Positions 1 through 11,091 are shown, numbered from the stretch's first letter. The stretch is 64,000 nucleotides of DNA from Jaltomata sinuosa (GCA_003996215.1 QJPP01000843.1:496001-560000); one strand, 5' to 3'. Numbers and translations: made by a program. The notes: generated by a model from the sequence alone, not told the origin.

Positions 1-618
1 AACCTGGGCCCTCCACCATAACTTCGCTGGGCCCTCTAACTGATAGGTAGTATAACCAACCCCATGAGTCTCCAACAAACCCAAATGATGCAATATGTCC
101 TCACAGGTAGTAATAAAGTCATGTGGATCCTGTCCAGAAGTACCAGCAAACCTCGGAGGTGCTAACCTCAAAAACCTACCCAACGCCTTCTTCTCTGACT
201 CTGTCATAGTTAGGCGAGGAGTAAGAGGTTGTGCAACAGATGGAACCGAAATGACCTCCGCACGGGGAGCCATAGTAGCAGGCTGCGCTCCTCAGCTCTG
301 TGCACCCAGGGCTTCCCCCTGAGCGGATGTCTGCGCTACCTCAGAAGTCCGCTCTCCAATCACACCCAAAAGCTGTAATAGTAATCCCCGAAAATCTGGA
401 GACTGAGCTGCGGCTGGAGCTGGCACAGAAGTGGGCACTAGAGCTGGTACTGGAGCTGGTGCTGGTGGTACCTGGGCTGCCCCCTGATCCACATGCCACT
501 CGGGCTCTATCTCCACCCTAGCAGCTCTAGCAGGTGCCACTGATCGAGGGCGTCCTCGACCCTTGGCTAGAGTGGGAGGCTCATCTCCGCGTGATGCTGA
601 TGATCTCGTACGAACCAT
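1..618 (-). pseudogene. gag: gag (capsid/nucleocapsid precursor) of element A, 5' part, one stop
   Basis: The start chosen is the ATG at 618, which opens MVRTRSSASRGDEP. The longer open frame adds eight upstream residues (MFYFILLQ) in the leader that look untranslated. The N-terminal 100 residues are basic, then rich in Pro, Ala and Val, as in disordered gag heads of this group. A TGA at 292-294 interrupts the frame; a CGA arginine codon changed by C to T would explain it. Past the stop the same frame continues with FLRLAPPRFAG, YTTYQLEGPAKLWWRA and similar blocks typical of the retrotransposon gag core domain, up to the window edge. Product role: forms the cytoplasmic particle that packages element RNA. 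Call firm for gag; functionality unlikely because of the stop. Confidence 0.85.
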
Positions 619-816
619 CTGCAGAAGGATGAAGTAGAACAAATTAGATTTCTAGAAACTTCAACGGTTCTACGCACGACACAGAAGCAATGAAAGAGTC
701 AAATTTTCTAAAATGCCACTGTAGCCTCCCAAAGATTGAGTACGAAAGTCTCCGCCCCGATCCGCCGGACTCTACTAGACATTGGCTCCTATACCGATGA
801 CACCGGTGAACCTAAA

Positions 817-829
817 GCTCTGATATCAA
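817..829 (-). other. Primer-binding site of element A (tRNA-iMet type)
   Basis: Read on the minus strand the site is TTGATATCAGAGC, two bases inside the 5' LTR end. It matches the plant initiator-tRNA-Met primer site (TGGTATCAGAGC) except for one G to A change. Confidence 0.8.
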
Positions 830-831
830 GT

Positions 832-3785
832 TGTCACGACCCAATTTCTCGGTCATGATGGCACCTACAACCCCCCAGTAGGCAAACCAATTCCCGTAGC
901 CTAGGACAGATAGTAATGGGCTACTATCTAACAAATAAGTGGGAGAATAAATAACAGGAGTATATATATATATATATATATACATATGCGGAAACTAAAT
1001 CAAACCCCAAGACCTGGTATCGTAGTATAGAGCCAAACTACATACATGGAGTGCAAATAATCCAAAATAATATATACAGATGTCTCTGAATGGTAATAGA
1101 GAACATGAAGCAAAAGATAAACTAAATCTAAGTTCCGATCGCCAAGAGCTCACCCTCAGTCTGAAGTAGTCCCGAACAGATCTCTAAGAACGAATCACAG
1201 CGATCTAACGGCGATGGCCCACGCTAGGATCTGCACCCAAAGATGCAGAGGGGGTAGGGTGAGCACCAAATGCGAAGCATAAGGTACCCAGTAGGTATCA
1301 TAGGCCGACTGCGCACATATTAGATAAAAGCGTAGTAATAGACAGAATAGAAGCAAGCAGTCACAGAAATCAACGAAAGGTACACAGGAAATAGCCCAGA
1401 GGGAAATCAACAGAACCACATATGAGGCTAGTAAGCAGAATATACACACCATAGGCACAGGTGGAAGTAAGAAATAACGCACCTGGGGTCCTTGCAATAA
1501 CAGTGTATACAAAATAAGTTTACGAAATGGACGGTATACCGGTAAACTCAAGTGTAAGAATAAGAGAGAAAGAGTAATGATAGGCATGCTCAGAGACATG
1601 AATGAAACTCAACTAATCATATCAATCTCAAATCCAGAAACTAACAGTCTAGCAGTAACAAATTTCATACTTAACCGTAACAGGGAACAATTCTGTAAGT
1701 AAATAGCAAAAGTCTACCTACAGTCCCCCGGCCGCCCATACAACTGAGGAAAACAAACAAGTGAAAACAAAACCTCTGGCATCCCATACTACCGGAGCGT
1801 ACAATCAACAAACAACAAACAAGGGTGGAGCCTCAAACAATGAATGATATGATGCATGAAGGTCTCAAGTGAAATGGTATCTCTGTATGTACCTCCTCCG
1901 GTGCCGATCTGGCCCAGCAGGTAGGTTTCATGGAAGGACACTGCCCGTATACCTCTACTCCACCGTGTACCCTTTCTCCGACACACGTATCCCGCAGCCC
2001 CTGGCCCGGATGGCGAGGTCCATGGAGGTCTCAGACCCCATACTAAAACTCAGTATCAAAACATGTCATCCGGAAGCAAGTCAAGTCCAGGTTCAAGATA
2101 GAGACCCAGTCTCGAATATGCATGCCCAGACCCTGTCCAGGACTAAAGTAGTAGGAAAATATCTCAAAAACCCCTCCAAGGGTGCCCGAGCATAACCGGG
2201 TCTAAACAGTAGAAAGTCATCTCAGGTGCTCGGTCCGACCGAGGCTAAAAATCATTTCAAGTAGCAAGAAAACTCAACTAGCACCCCAGCCCTGTCGAGT
2301 CTAGCGTTAATCGTAAGACTGGTGATTTAAAACATAATTATACTTTCTTTTACCCATGAATATATTCACAAGTTAAATCAAACCATTTCCAAATTATTTC
2401 CATAAAAAATGGGCCCCCCGGGCCATGCAAGGTTTAGAAAACGGTGCCAGTAGGCCCGAAGCCCAAACCGTAGTAAAACATGTATAAAACCTCTTTATAT
2501 GCATGAAAATGATATGATCAAACACAATAGCTGCCCAGCAGCTCATAATCAACCTATCGACCCTGCACAGGCCCACAGCTACTCAGCAAGCATAACCAGC
2601 CTAGAAGGATAATTCTATGCCCGGGACTCGCGGACATTCCCAAAATCCCACCTTCTATGTTCCAGAGTTAACAAGGCCTCACAGGACCACAAGGGTAAAT
2701 AAAATATATCAGCAATTACTACAAGCAACGGAGGAACAAAAGTAGGCGGACATGAATAAAGCGGTCGAGGTCTGTGGTACCAACCTAATAAACCAACCCA
2801 AGTATGCTCATTAATACAATTTTATCCTATATATGCGGAGTCTAGGGAAAGTAAACCGTAACCTACCTGTCGCCCGATGACAAGCTTGAACCTCTCCGAA
2901 AAAGCTCCAACACGAAATCAAACTTGAACTCGGGCTTGAATAATTTGACGTAGATAATTAATTTCCTTCAAAAATTTAATATAGCTTTTTGAATATACCA
3001 TAATAAATAGAAAATTAATTCAAATAAACCTACTATATTATAATAATAAATTTCAACATAACTAAATTTACTATCTCCGTTAAAATATTATAATGTATAA
3101 AAACCTTATAAAATAAATACATATACAATTATATCGTAACAAGAATATTTTTCATAAACCTTTAAAATATTTTAAAAAGGTAATAATAATATAACTTTTT
3201 ACAAAATTCAACTTTCAAATAAAATATTTTCAAATACACGCGATGTTAATAAATTCTCAAACTTAAGCTCGCAATTCACCAACGCACGATTTTGATACTC
3301 AAGAACTCTCTTGGAATCCTCACTTATGTTTTCTCACTATTTCAGAACTGAAATAGCGTTTTAAAACGTGAAGTCAGGCTTTAAATCGGTTTTGACCCGA
3401 CCCGGTTCGCGACCCGGTTCCTGCCAGACAGTCTGCGGTAAAACAGTCATAACTTTTTACTCCCAGATCAGTTGGACGTGAGGTTTTGTGCGTTAGAAAC
3501 TAGACTCGTAGACCTTCAATTTGGTATTTCGGGGTACTTCTACTTCTTTATATATTGGGATAAAAGCCAAAGACATTTTACCCAAAGTTCAGAAAATTTA
3601 TTAAAGGAACTTACGATAACTTTTGCCGACTTACTTGTCTTCAAAACTTATCATACGACAAAATAAACGGACCCGGCACTGAAATACCGGTCCTAACAAG
3701 CCTTAATTAACTTGGGGCCTCTACAAACAAGCTCTAACGGTTCAAGAAAAACCTATACGTGGAAATAACCGGAAGGGTCATTACA
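832..3785 (-). repeat. 5' LTR of element A (2,954 bp, mosaic)
   Basis: Bounded by TG...CA ends and adjoined by the primer site. From about 2700 down to 832 (R/U5 side) it matches LTR B (11783-13635) closely. The part from about 2700 to 3785 (U3 side) is unrelated to LTR B but resembles the U3 of element D, including a motif at 3490-3525 (CTAGACTCGTAGACCTTCAA). It holds AT-rich DNA at 2940-3240 and a block of diverged 60-70 bp repeats around 2030-2320 built on TAGAC-CGG and CCGAGCACC words. Open frames inside it are not credible genes. Confidence 0.85.
961..982. repeat. (TA)n microsatellite in LTR A
   Basis: About eleven uninterrupted TA units. LTR B has a shorter TA run in the same place (about 13488-13499), followed by the same flank. 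Confidence 0.95.
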
Positions 3786-4755
3786 TGTTCTTGTATTATG
3801 GTTGTTTCTTCATGGAATATGAAAGACTTGGTTTAAAAACACCATTTTTGGTTTCAGAAGTGGATTTTTAAGAATAATTTTTGTAACTTTCACTTTCTTA
3901 TGGAAAACTTGGTATGTTTTAGAAATATTGATTTGAGCAAAAATTGCATGCTCAAAGGAAAGTGTTCCGGGTGGTTTTACTGGTATTTTTTAAGCTTGCA
4001 TGCCCGAGGGAAATCATTCCGGATGGTTTTACTGGCCTTTTAAACTTGCTATCCCGAGGGAAAGTGTTCTGGGTGGTTTTACTGATTATCATCATGGCAC
4101 AATTATTGGGATATGGTTTAGATGTGGTATACAGATTCTGTGAGTCCCTCATGGGTCATGTCTTTGCAAGCTACGACTGGAGGAGGAGTATATGATACTA
4201 TTGGCACTTGACACGAATCATATTGTATATCATGGTGCAATTCCACTTGCATTACCCCACTAGGTTGATTGTTAGTCACTATTGTCTGCTTTTTGTATCC
4301 TATGGTTTTATGAGGGGTCGGGCTGGGTCTATTATTTGTTGGTTGTGCCTCTCGGGCTTATGGGGGTCTGTTAGGTTATTCTCTAATTTTGTGTACCTTC
4401 TGGGCTTATGGGGGCTCGATTAGGTTGTAGCTAGACTATTGTTCTTTACTTTACTTCATGTTGCCTTAATTTTCATGTTTTACATTTCATTGAGCTTTTT
4501 TATTTTTCTTTCTCATTATTTCTAGTTATGACATGTGTCCATATATTGACTCTCTCTCGTTCTCCTTTTTAGATTAGTCGCACTTTATATTCTTTTATCT
4601 TATTAAGCTCAGTCAGCCTATGATTCCTACTAGGTACCACATATTTTGGTACTCATGCTATATTTTTGCATCAGTTTGTTAATGCAGACCTTAGCACGAG
4701 TTAGTACCACTGACGTTATCCTGGTAAGATGCTGATTCAGAGATCCAGGGTGAGC
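3786..4755 (+). repeat. LTR fragment of the element-F family, plus orientation
   Basis: From about 4210 on, the sequence follows the minus strand of the F LTRs: two 'CGGGCTTATGGGGG'-type blocks (4335-4430), a CTCAGTCAGCCTATGAT stretch (4610) and a GGGTGAGCTTC-like end (4748). The first 400 bp are more diverged and only tentatively part of the same LTR. The ends are not clean TG/CA, and the right end is cut where the reverse-transcriptase fragment begins. No gene is supported here; the open frame at 3944-4195 lies across a tandem repeat. Confidence 0.65.
3946..4097 (+). repeat. Three tandem copies of a 50-52 bp unit
   Basis: Copies begin at 3946, 3998 and 4048. Each carries a GAGGGAAAGTGTTC-like word followed by GGGTGGTTTTACTG. 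Copies differ from each other by several substitutions and short indels. Confidence 0.85.
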
Positions 4756-4756
4756 T

Positions 4757-5295
4757 TCTGGCGTCCACAAAGTCTAAAACCTTTCACAAATCTACAAGTG
4801 TTTCTTGGGCATGTGCCAAACCAAAAAACATAGTGATGAAATCATAGTGGATGTAACGAGTCCTAAAGGTAGTCTATGGAATGCTCGCCACCCTGATCCT
4901 CAACTCTATCTTAGAAAACACTATAGTATCCTGCAACTAGGCAAACAAATCACCAAAATGCGGCATTGGATACTTGTTATTAATCACAACCTTATTTAGT
5001 TGTCGATAGTCAACACACATACACAAGAAACCATTTCTTTTTTTACTAACCGAACAGGAGCACCCAATGGAGATACACTAGGTCGGATAAATCCCTTACT
5101 TGGAAGATTCTGAAGTTGCCCCTCTAGCCCTCACAACTCTGATGGCACCATTCGATATGGAAGAATAGAAAAAGGCTGAGTGCCTGACCCAACACCAATG
5201 CCAAAGTCAAAATCATAATCAGGCTAACGACCAGGAAAAATAATAGGAAAACACGTTGAATACTCACTAACCACAAGAATTGACTCAAGTGAAGA
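4757..5295 (-). pseudogene. pol: Ty3/gypsy reverse-transcriptase fragment
   Basis: Minus-strand translation, with stops and frame changes, gives the protease-RT linker (IEFG-like, PYRMVPSEL, GFIRPSVSPLGAPV), then DYRQLNKVVINNKYPMP, a QLQ-VFSK block, an RTRY-HYDF block and FGLAHA near 4800. It ends before the catalytic FIDD motif, so the enzyme core is missing. It lies opposite in strand to the LTR fragment on its left and to element B on its right. It is therefore a separate, truncated copy. Confidence 0.8.
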
Positions 5296-5904
5296 ATTTT
5301 GGCATTGATAAGAATTTCGGTATTGATATTACAAAAAAGGCATTTGGGTGAAGTGGCTATTCAAAAAAGGCTTAAGATCATCTTCCAAGCTCGGTCAGAT
5401 CTAGAATTTTACCTTGAATTACACTCAGGGAAAGTTTTTGATGACACATATGAACCAGAATCAAAGGATAGCCTCACCACACACGACATCACATCACAAG
5501 AATTATCAACACTAGTCTCAAAATCAATTGGGACAAATGACTTTTGACAAGCTATTTCGAGTTTATTACACACTCATTTGTGAATCGATCCAGCCAAACA
5601 AAGAGTGTGCAAGTCATGATAAGAGAATGCTTTTCTCAAAATTCATTTTCCCTCTTTCCTTCATTTTTCAGAAACTTCTTGCCAAGAAAATTTTTTGGTA
5701 GCTCCATTTCGATACAAGCACAACATGGACTCAAATTAAAACTAAAACTTGATATTTTCCCTTAAGAAAGTTGCCTCTCAATATATCATAGAAAAACACC
5801 AACCTGGTTCGACACAAAAACAAAAGAAAAATAAAAATAAAGAAAACATTTGCTCCTTGGGAATGAATTGTGGTATTAAGAAAACCCTTGGAGTTTATTG
5901 CTAA
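5296..5904. other. Unassigned stretch between RT fragment and element B
   Basis: I recognise nothing certain. A plus-strand open frame of 82 codons (5299-5547) and short minus frames are present, with no motif I can name. Position and composition suggest more retrotransposon linker or leader debris. The right edge is set where similarity to the leader of element C begins (near 5905). Confidence 0.4.
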
Positions 5905-6081
5905 TCTACTATTAGCTCCAAGGTGCCTAGTAGAGTCTTGCAGATTGGTACGATGATGTTTGTATCCTATCTTCGAGAGGCTACAGGGAATTCTTAGGAA
6001 ACATTCCATCTTTTTGATTCCTTATCGTGTGTTCCTGACTTCTATAAACTTCTAAATGATATTTGTTTCATTCTTTCTCAG

Positions 6082-7404
6082 ATGGTTAGGATGAGAGACA
6101 CGGCAGGCGAGGGTGAGGCCCCTGTGCTGGAAACTAGGGCCCTAGCTAGGGGAGAGGTGTAGGTTGACCCCAAGGTCGAGGTCGAGCACGAGTAGCAGCA
6201 CAAGCTTGGGGCCATGCCAAAGAGCTGTCACCAGAGCCTGTATATGATCAGGAGACTGATATTACTCCATAGTTAGTCCTAGATAATCCATCATCACAAC
6301 AACTAGTGGGGCAGGGACCAGCCCAGCCTCCACCTGGACTTACAGTTTCACCAACATTATAGGCCAATTTAGCTCAGTTGTTGAATTCCTTAGGAGGCCT
6401 ACCTCAGACATAAGCTCAGGGAGCAGTAAAGGGTATTCAGGGTATAGGGGCATAGCCTGTTGCTGAGGCTCCCCATGTTGAGGCATCGTCAGTTCCTTTA
6501 GTTGACCTACCAATGGCAGCCCAGCCAGTCATGACTTCTAAAGAGTAGAAGATACAAGGTTGGTTTCTTAGATTGTCCCCACCCTGGTTTTCTGGCACTC
6601 CAAGAGCTTATGCACATGAGTTTCTTGCCAGTTGCCAAGAGAGGTTGTATAACCTCGATCTAGTAGATTCTTGCAGGGTAGACTAAACTTTTTTTCAGCT
6701 TGATGGTCTAGTGAGATAATGGTGGAGGGAATATTTAGAGAGTAGACCATCTAGGTCCCCTTTTATGACTTAGGCGCAGTTCTTTGAGGCTATCTTGGGG
6801 AAGTACATGCCTCACAGTGAAAGTGAGAGACTTTGAGATGCATTATTAAAGCTGGAGTAGGGTTCTATGAGTGTGAAAGAGTATGAGTCGAGGTTTTATA
6901 AGTTATCCAGACATACTACTATGATTTTGCCTACCGAGCACGAGAATGTGCGGTGCTTTGTCAGAGGGTTGAGGTTACATCTTCACTTGGCTACAGAGAG
7001 TATGGTGTCTTCGAGCCAGTCCTCCTAAAGGTGGTTGATCATGCCTATACCATTGAGTGTATTCATCATATGGCCCATGGGGTAGCGATAAGAGACCTCA
7101 GCGCTAGAGTAGCTATAGTGGTTCCCAGTTTTGTGGTAGGGGTTCACTTGGTAGAGGTCAGCAATAGAGGTAATTTTATCCTACCAATACCATTCAAGCC
7201 TCACTTCATCTTTCTGGTAGTATCAGCTAGTCAGGGTACAATGGTCAGAGCTTTGGTTAGTATTCAAAGGGTTTATATTTTGGGTTTTCAGGTCGTGGTG
7301 GCCATTTTGGTTTAACGGGTACTTCATAGCAGGGTAGGGCCCCTCATGGTTGTTATGAGTGTGGGGAGTTTGGTAAGAATGCTAAAGATTATCGCTAGAG
7401 AGGG
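6082..7404 (+). pseudogene. gag: gag of element B (degenerate)
   Basis: The start at 6082 (MVRMRDTAGEGEAP) follows a CTCAG leader end that is also seen before gag in element C. The frame is broken by several TAG stops from the first 30 codons on. The gag core can still be read: FLRLSPPWFSG, YAHEFLASCQERLYNL, FQLDGLVR-WWREYLESRP, FFEAILGKYMPHS, SVKEYESRFYKLSRH and FVRGLRLHLHLATES, between 6565 and 7000. A nucleocapsid zinc knuckle near 7345-7395 reads CYECGEFGKNAKDYR: the histidine position is Asn and the last cysteine is Tyr, so it would not bind zinc. Role in the family: particle formation and RNA packaging. Not functional here. Confidence 0.85.
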
Positions 7405-8313
7405 ATGATTGAGCCTTCAGCAGTTTCCCAGCCTCTTAGGGAAATGGTGCCACCGGCCAGAGGTGGTGTTCAAAGTGGTAGAAGAGGATCTAAAAGTTGT
7501 AGGGGTAATCGTGGTAGTGCTCAGCTAGGTAGAACAGGTGGTTGCATAAGTACTCAGCCTAAAGATAGGTTTAGTCAGTTGTATGACATTCCTGGTAGGA
7601 CAAAGATAGAGGCTTTAGACTCAGTGATCGCAGGTATGATTTTAATATGCCATCAGCTAGCGTCTATTTTATTTGATTCGGGCTCTACTAATTCATATAT
7701 GTCTATGTACTTTGCTTCTCAATTGGGATGGTCTAGTAAGCCTTTGCATGTGCCATTATGTGTAGCTACTCCCGTAGGCAATTCTTTAGCAGTGGATTGG
7801 GTATTTAGATCTTGTGTGGTGACTATTCGAGAGAGTGACACTAGTGTGGATCTTATTGTGCTTGATATGTTGGATTTTGATGCTATCTTAGGCATGGATT
7901 GGTTATCCCCTTACCATGTGGTCTTATATTTCCTTGCCAAGACCATTACCTTTGACATGTTTGGTATGCCTTCGATCATATGGCAGGGTTTTGTTAGTCA
8001 TGCACCGACGGGGATCATTTCTTATATTTCGGCTAGGAGTTTGATGTCAAATGGGTGTATCGCTTACCTTGCTTATGTATCTGATATTAAAGAAGAGGTT
8101 CCCTCTCTTGATTCCATTCCTATAGTTTGGGAGTTCACTGATGTCTTTCCTGCCAATTTACCTTGCCTCCCGCATGAGCGTGATATAGAATTTTCTATTG
8201 ATATCGAGCTGGGCACCAGGCCCATTTCTATTCCACCCTACAATATAGCTCCTTCTGAGTTGAGGGATCTTAGTGTGAAACTTCAGGACCTTCTGGGTAA
8301 GGGTTTCATATGA
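7405..8313 (+). pseudogene. pol: Aspartic protease region of element B (302-codon open stretch)
   Basis: The open stretch begins in the basic, Gly/Arg-rich tail after the zinc knuckle. The ATG at 7405 is internal to the ancestral frame, not a real start. The protease active site reads LFDSGSTNSY near 7669-7698, keeping the D-S-G triad. FDAILGMDWL follows near 7873-7902 as in retropepsins of this group. The linker to RT (VFPANLPCLP...IPPYNIAPSEL) fills the C-terminal 60 residues. The frame ends in TGA after GKGFI, where arginine is expected. It is the longest intact stretch of pol in the window. The family role is cleavage of the gag-pol polyprotein inside the particle. Confidence 0.88.
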
Positions 8314-9018
8314 CCGAGTTTTTTTCCGTAAGGTGCTCCTATGCTTTTTGTGAAGAAAAAGGATGAAATTATGCGTATATGTATTGATTATCAGTAGTTG
8401 AATAAGGTGACTAATAAGAATAAGTATCTGATGCCGCGTATGAATGACTTATTTAATCAGCTTCAAGGTGCAGCCGTATTTTCTAAGATTGACTTGAGAT
8501 CCAGTTACCACCAGTTAAGGATTTGGGCGGTGGACATCCCTAATACAGCCTTCATGACTCGCTATAGCCATTATGAGTTCTTAGTGATGTCTTTTGGGTT
8601 GACCAATGCCCCAGCCGCATTTATGGACTTGATGAATCGCGTGTTCAGGCCTTATTTGGACTCCTTAATGATAGTTTTCATTGATGACATTCTTATGTAC
8701 TCGAGGAGTAGGGAGGAGCACGAGCAGTATTTGAGGATTATGCTCCAGACCTTGAGAGATTAATGACTTTATGCTAAGTTTTCAAAATGTGAGTTCTGGC
8801 TTGAGTCTGTAGCATTCTTGGGGCACACGGTTTCCAAGTATGGGATCATGGTAGACCCCATAAAGATTGAGGTAGTTTATGATTGGGCTAGGCCTACTTC
8901 TCCTATTGAGGTTCACAGTTTCATTAGGTTGGTTGGTTATTACAGAAGGTTTGTCGAGGGCTTCTCTTCCATTACAGCGCCTTTGACTAGATTAACTAGG
9001 AAGGATATCCCATTTTAG
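8314..9018 (+). pseudogene. pol: Reverse transcriptase of element B
   Basis: After the TGA at 8311-8313 the frame continues with GAPMLFVKKKD and IDYQ followed by TAG (8395-8397), then a clean run from 8398 to 8763. That run holds LFNQLQGAAVFSKIDLRSSY, RYSHYEFLVMSFGLTNAP and the catalytic VFIDDILMYS, with both aspartates intact. A TAA near 8761 interrupts before the thumb/connection block (FLGHTVSKYGI, FIRLVGYYRRFVEGFSS) up to 9018. The family enzyme copies element RNA into DNA. At least four stops, several readable as CAG, CGA or TGG codons hit by C to T or G to A changes. Confidence 0.88.
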
Positions 9019-9590
9019 TGGTTTGATGAGCATAAGGCGAGCTTTTTGAAACCTAAGGCCTTATTGACTACAGCTCCAATATTGACTCTTCCAGTTGAGG
9101 GCCAGGGTTTTATAGTTTATTGTGATGCTTCATGTATTGGTTTGGGTTGTGTTCTGATTGATGTAGCAGGGCCGAGTGATACCATATGCTTCTAGATAGT
9201 TGAAGGTTCATAAGCACAACTACCCCACCCATGACTTAGAGTTAGCGGCGGTAGTTTTTGCGCTTAAGATTTGAAGGCATTACATGTATGGTGTTCACTA
9301 TGAGATATTCACCGATCATCATAGACTACAGTACATTCTAAGCCAAAAGGATCTTAATTTGAGGCAACAGAGGTTGCTAGAGTTACTAAAAGACTATGAC
9401 CTCTTTATTCTTTATCATTTGGGCAAGGTGAATGTGGTAGCAGATGACTTGAGTTGGAAGAAAGTGAGTATGGGTAGTTTAGCCTTCCTAGCAATTTTTG
9501 AGAGGTCATTGGCTTTGGACATTCAATCCTTTGCCAATAGGTTAGTTCGACTTGACATTTTTGACTCGGGGAGGATTCTTGCCTGAGTTG
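9019..9590 (+). pseudogene. pol: RNase H of element B
   Basis: The first catalytic region is VYCDASCIGLGCVL around 9116-9157. The later part is open from 9284 (MYGVHYEIFTDHHRLQYIL, then NLRQQRLLELLKDYDLFILY, then GKVNVVADDLS). The TDH motif and the DDL near the end match RNase H of Ty3/gypsy elements. A frameshift lies near 9160-9200, and a TGA at 9584-9586 ends the stretch. Family role: removal of the RNA strand during reverse transcription. Confidence 0.85.
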
Positions 9591-11059
9591 AAGCTCAATC
9601 GATGTTGTGGGAGAAGATTTGAGAGCAACAATTTGAGGATAGTTGACTTTGTGGACTCTGAGATCAGGTGTTGAGTGGTAAGGCCAGAAGGCCACCTTAG
9701 ATTCAGAGGGTGTCTTGAGATTAAGAGGGTGTCTTGAGATTCAAGGGTCATATCCATGTTCCAAGAGTTGGTGACTTGATTCAGTTGATATTGCAGGAGG
9801 ATCATTCTTCCAGATATTTCTTTCATCTCGGGGCAACTAAGATGTATAGGGACTTAAGACAACATTACTGATAGAGTGGGACGAAGAGAGATATTGCGAA
9901 GTTCATATCTTAGTGCTTGAAATGTCGGCAAGTGAAGTTCACGCATATGAGACCTGGTGGTTTGCTTCAGAGTTTGCATATTCCCAAATGAAAGTGGGAG
10001 CGGATTACTATGGACTTCATAGTTAGCTTACCGTATAATTTTCATGGTTTTGATAGCATTTAGGTCATCATGGACTGGTTGACTAAGTTTGATCACTTTC
10101 TACCCATTCCGTCTTCCTTCAGTGCTGAGAGGTTAGCTCTGATCTACATGCAAGAGATAGTCCATCTACATGGTGTTTCGATGTCCATCATTTTAGATAG
10201 AGGTATATAGTTCACTTGTTACTTTTGGAGGGCATTTTAGGCAGAATTGGGTTCTTGGGTTGATCTTAGCATGGCATTTCACTCGCAGACGGATAGCCTG
10301 TCTGAGCAGACTATTTAGGTTTGTGAGGATATGCTCTGTGCCTGTGTTCTAGATTTTGAGGGTCACTGGGACCAGTTTCTAGCCTTGGCAGAGTTTGCTT
10401 ATAATAATAGCTCTGGTTGGAGTATCCAGATGGCTCCATTTGAGGCATTGTATGGTAAGTAGTGTAGGTCTCCTATTGGGTGATTTGATTCTCTTGAGGC
10501 CAGGCCACAGAGTACAGATTTGTTGCGTGAGTCTTTGGATAGTGTTCAGGTGATTTAGGATAGACTTTGGGCAGCTCAGAGTAGGCAGAAGAGTTACATG
10601 GACCATAGGCATCGTGACTTAGAGTTTGGAGTTGGTGATTGTGTGTTCCTCCATGTGTCGTCCATGAAGGGCGTGGTGAGGTTTGGGAGGAGGGGTAATC
10701 TTAGCCCCAGGTATATTGGGCCATTTGAGATTCTTCAGTGAGTGGGTGATATTGCTTATGAGTTAGCCTTGCCTCTAGATTTTTCTGCTACTCATCTTAT
10801 TTTCCATGTGTTGATGCTCCATCATTACATTTCAGATGAGTCTCATGTGCTTTAGTGGGATTTGGTTTAGTTGAATGATCATTTGACTTTTGAGGAGGAG
10901 CCAGTAGCCATTTTATCTTGGGATGTTAGGTGGTTGAGGTCTAGAGAGATTTCAGTGGTTTAGGTGCAATAGAGACATTTTCTTGTTGAGAAGGCTATCT
11001 GGGAGACCGAGCATGATATACGGGCCTTTTTGAGTCTTCGGGTACTTCTATTTTTCTAA
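9591..11059 (+). pseudogene. pol: Integrase with C-terminal chromodomain of element B
   Basis: The HHCC zinc finger is visible (DHSSRYFFHLG near 9810, CLKC at 9914-9925). The DDE core follows: TMDFIVSLP near 10010, ILDRG near 10190, CEDML near 10325. Then comes AFAYNNS-like sequence near 10395, the GPF/Y module RYIGPFEILQ near 10710-10740, and PVAILSWDVRWLRSREISVV near 10905-10965, which is the start of a group II chromodomain. It ends with WETEHDIRA and a TAA at 11057-11059. About fifteen stop codons interrupt it, mostly TAG. Family role: inserts element DNA; the chromodomain can bind methylated histone tails and bias insertion to heterochromatin. Confidence 0.87.
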
Positions 11060-11063
11060 CTTT

Positions 11064-11091
11064 CGAGGATGAAAGTCCTTCTAGTAGTGGA
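11064..11091 (+). other. Polypurine tract region of element B
   Basis: GAGGATGAAAGTCC followed by TAGTAGTGGA directly before the 3' LTR. The same TAGTAGTGGA word precedes the 3' LTRs of C, F and H. Confidence 0.7.

Larger units (their letters stand above)
1..3785 (-). mobile_element. Element A: partial Ty3/gypsy chromovirus-like retrotransposon (gag start + 5' LTR)
   Basis: On the minus strand the order is LTR (3785 to 832), primer-binding site (829-817), leader, then gag from 618 running off the left window edge. Because gag lies downstream, the LTR is the 5' LTR. The LTR ends are TGTAATGACC (minus, at 3785) and GTGACA (at 832), the usual TG...CA form. The copy's pol and 3' LTR lie outside the window, so the target duplication cannot be checked. 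The gag is one of the best preserved reading frames here. Confidence 0.85.

Noticed and set aside
95..521. Plus-strand open frames over the start of gag A.
   Set aside because: Antisense shadows of the gag frame, which has recognisable gag blocks on the minus strand.
1195..1599. 134-codon open frame in LTR A (minus) with similar open frames in LTR B (12871-13062) and E (43241-43552).
   Set aside because: Hydrophobic low-information peptides from T/C-rich LTR DNA. The frame is broken in B and shifted in E, with no conserved start context. Best explained as LTR sequence.
9405..9826. Minus-strand frames over RNase H/integrase of B.
   Set aside because: Shadow frames; the plus strand has the conserved RNase H end and zinc finger.
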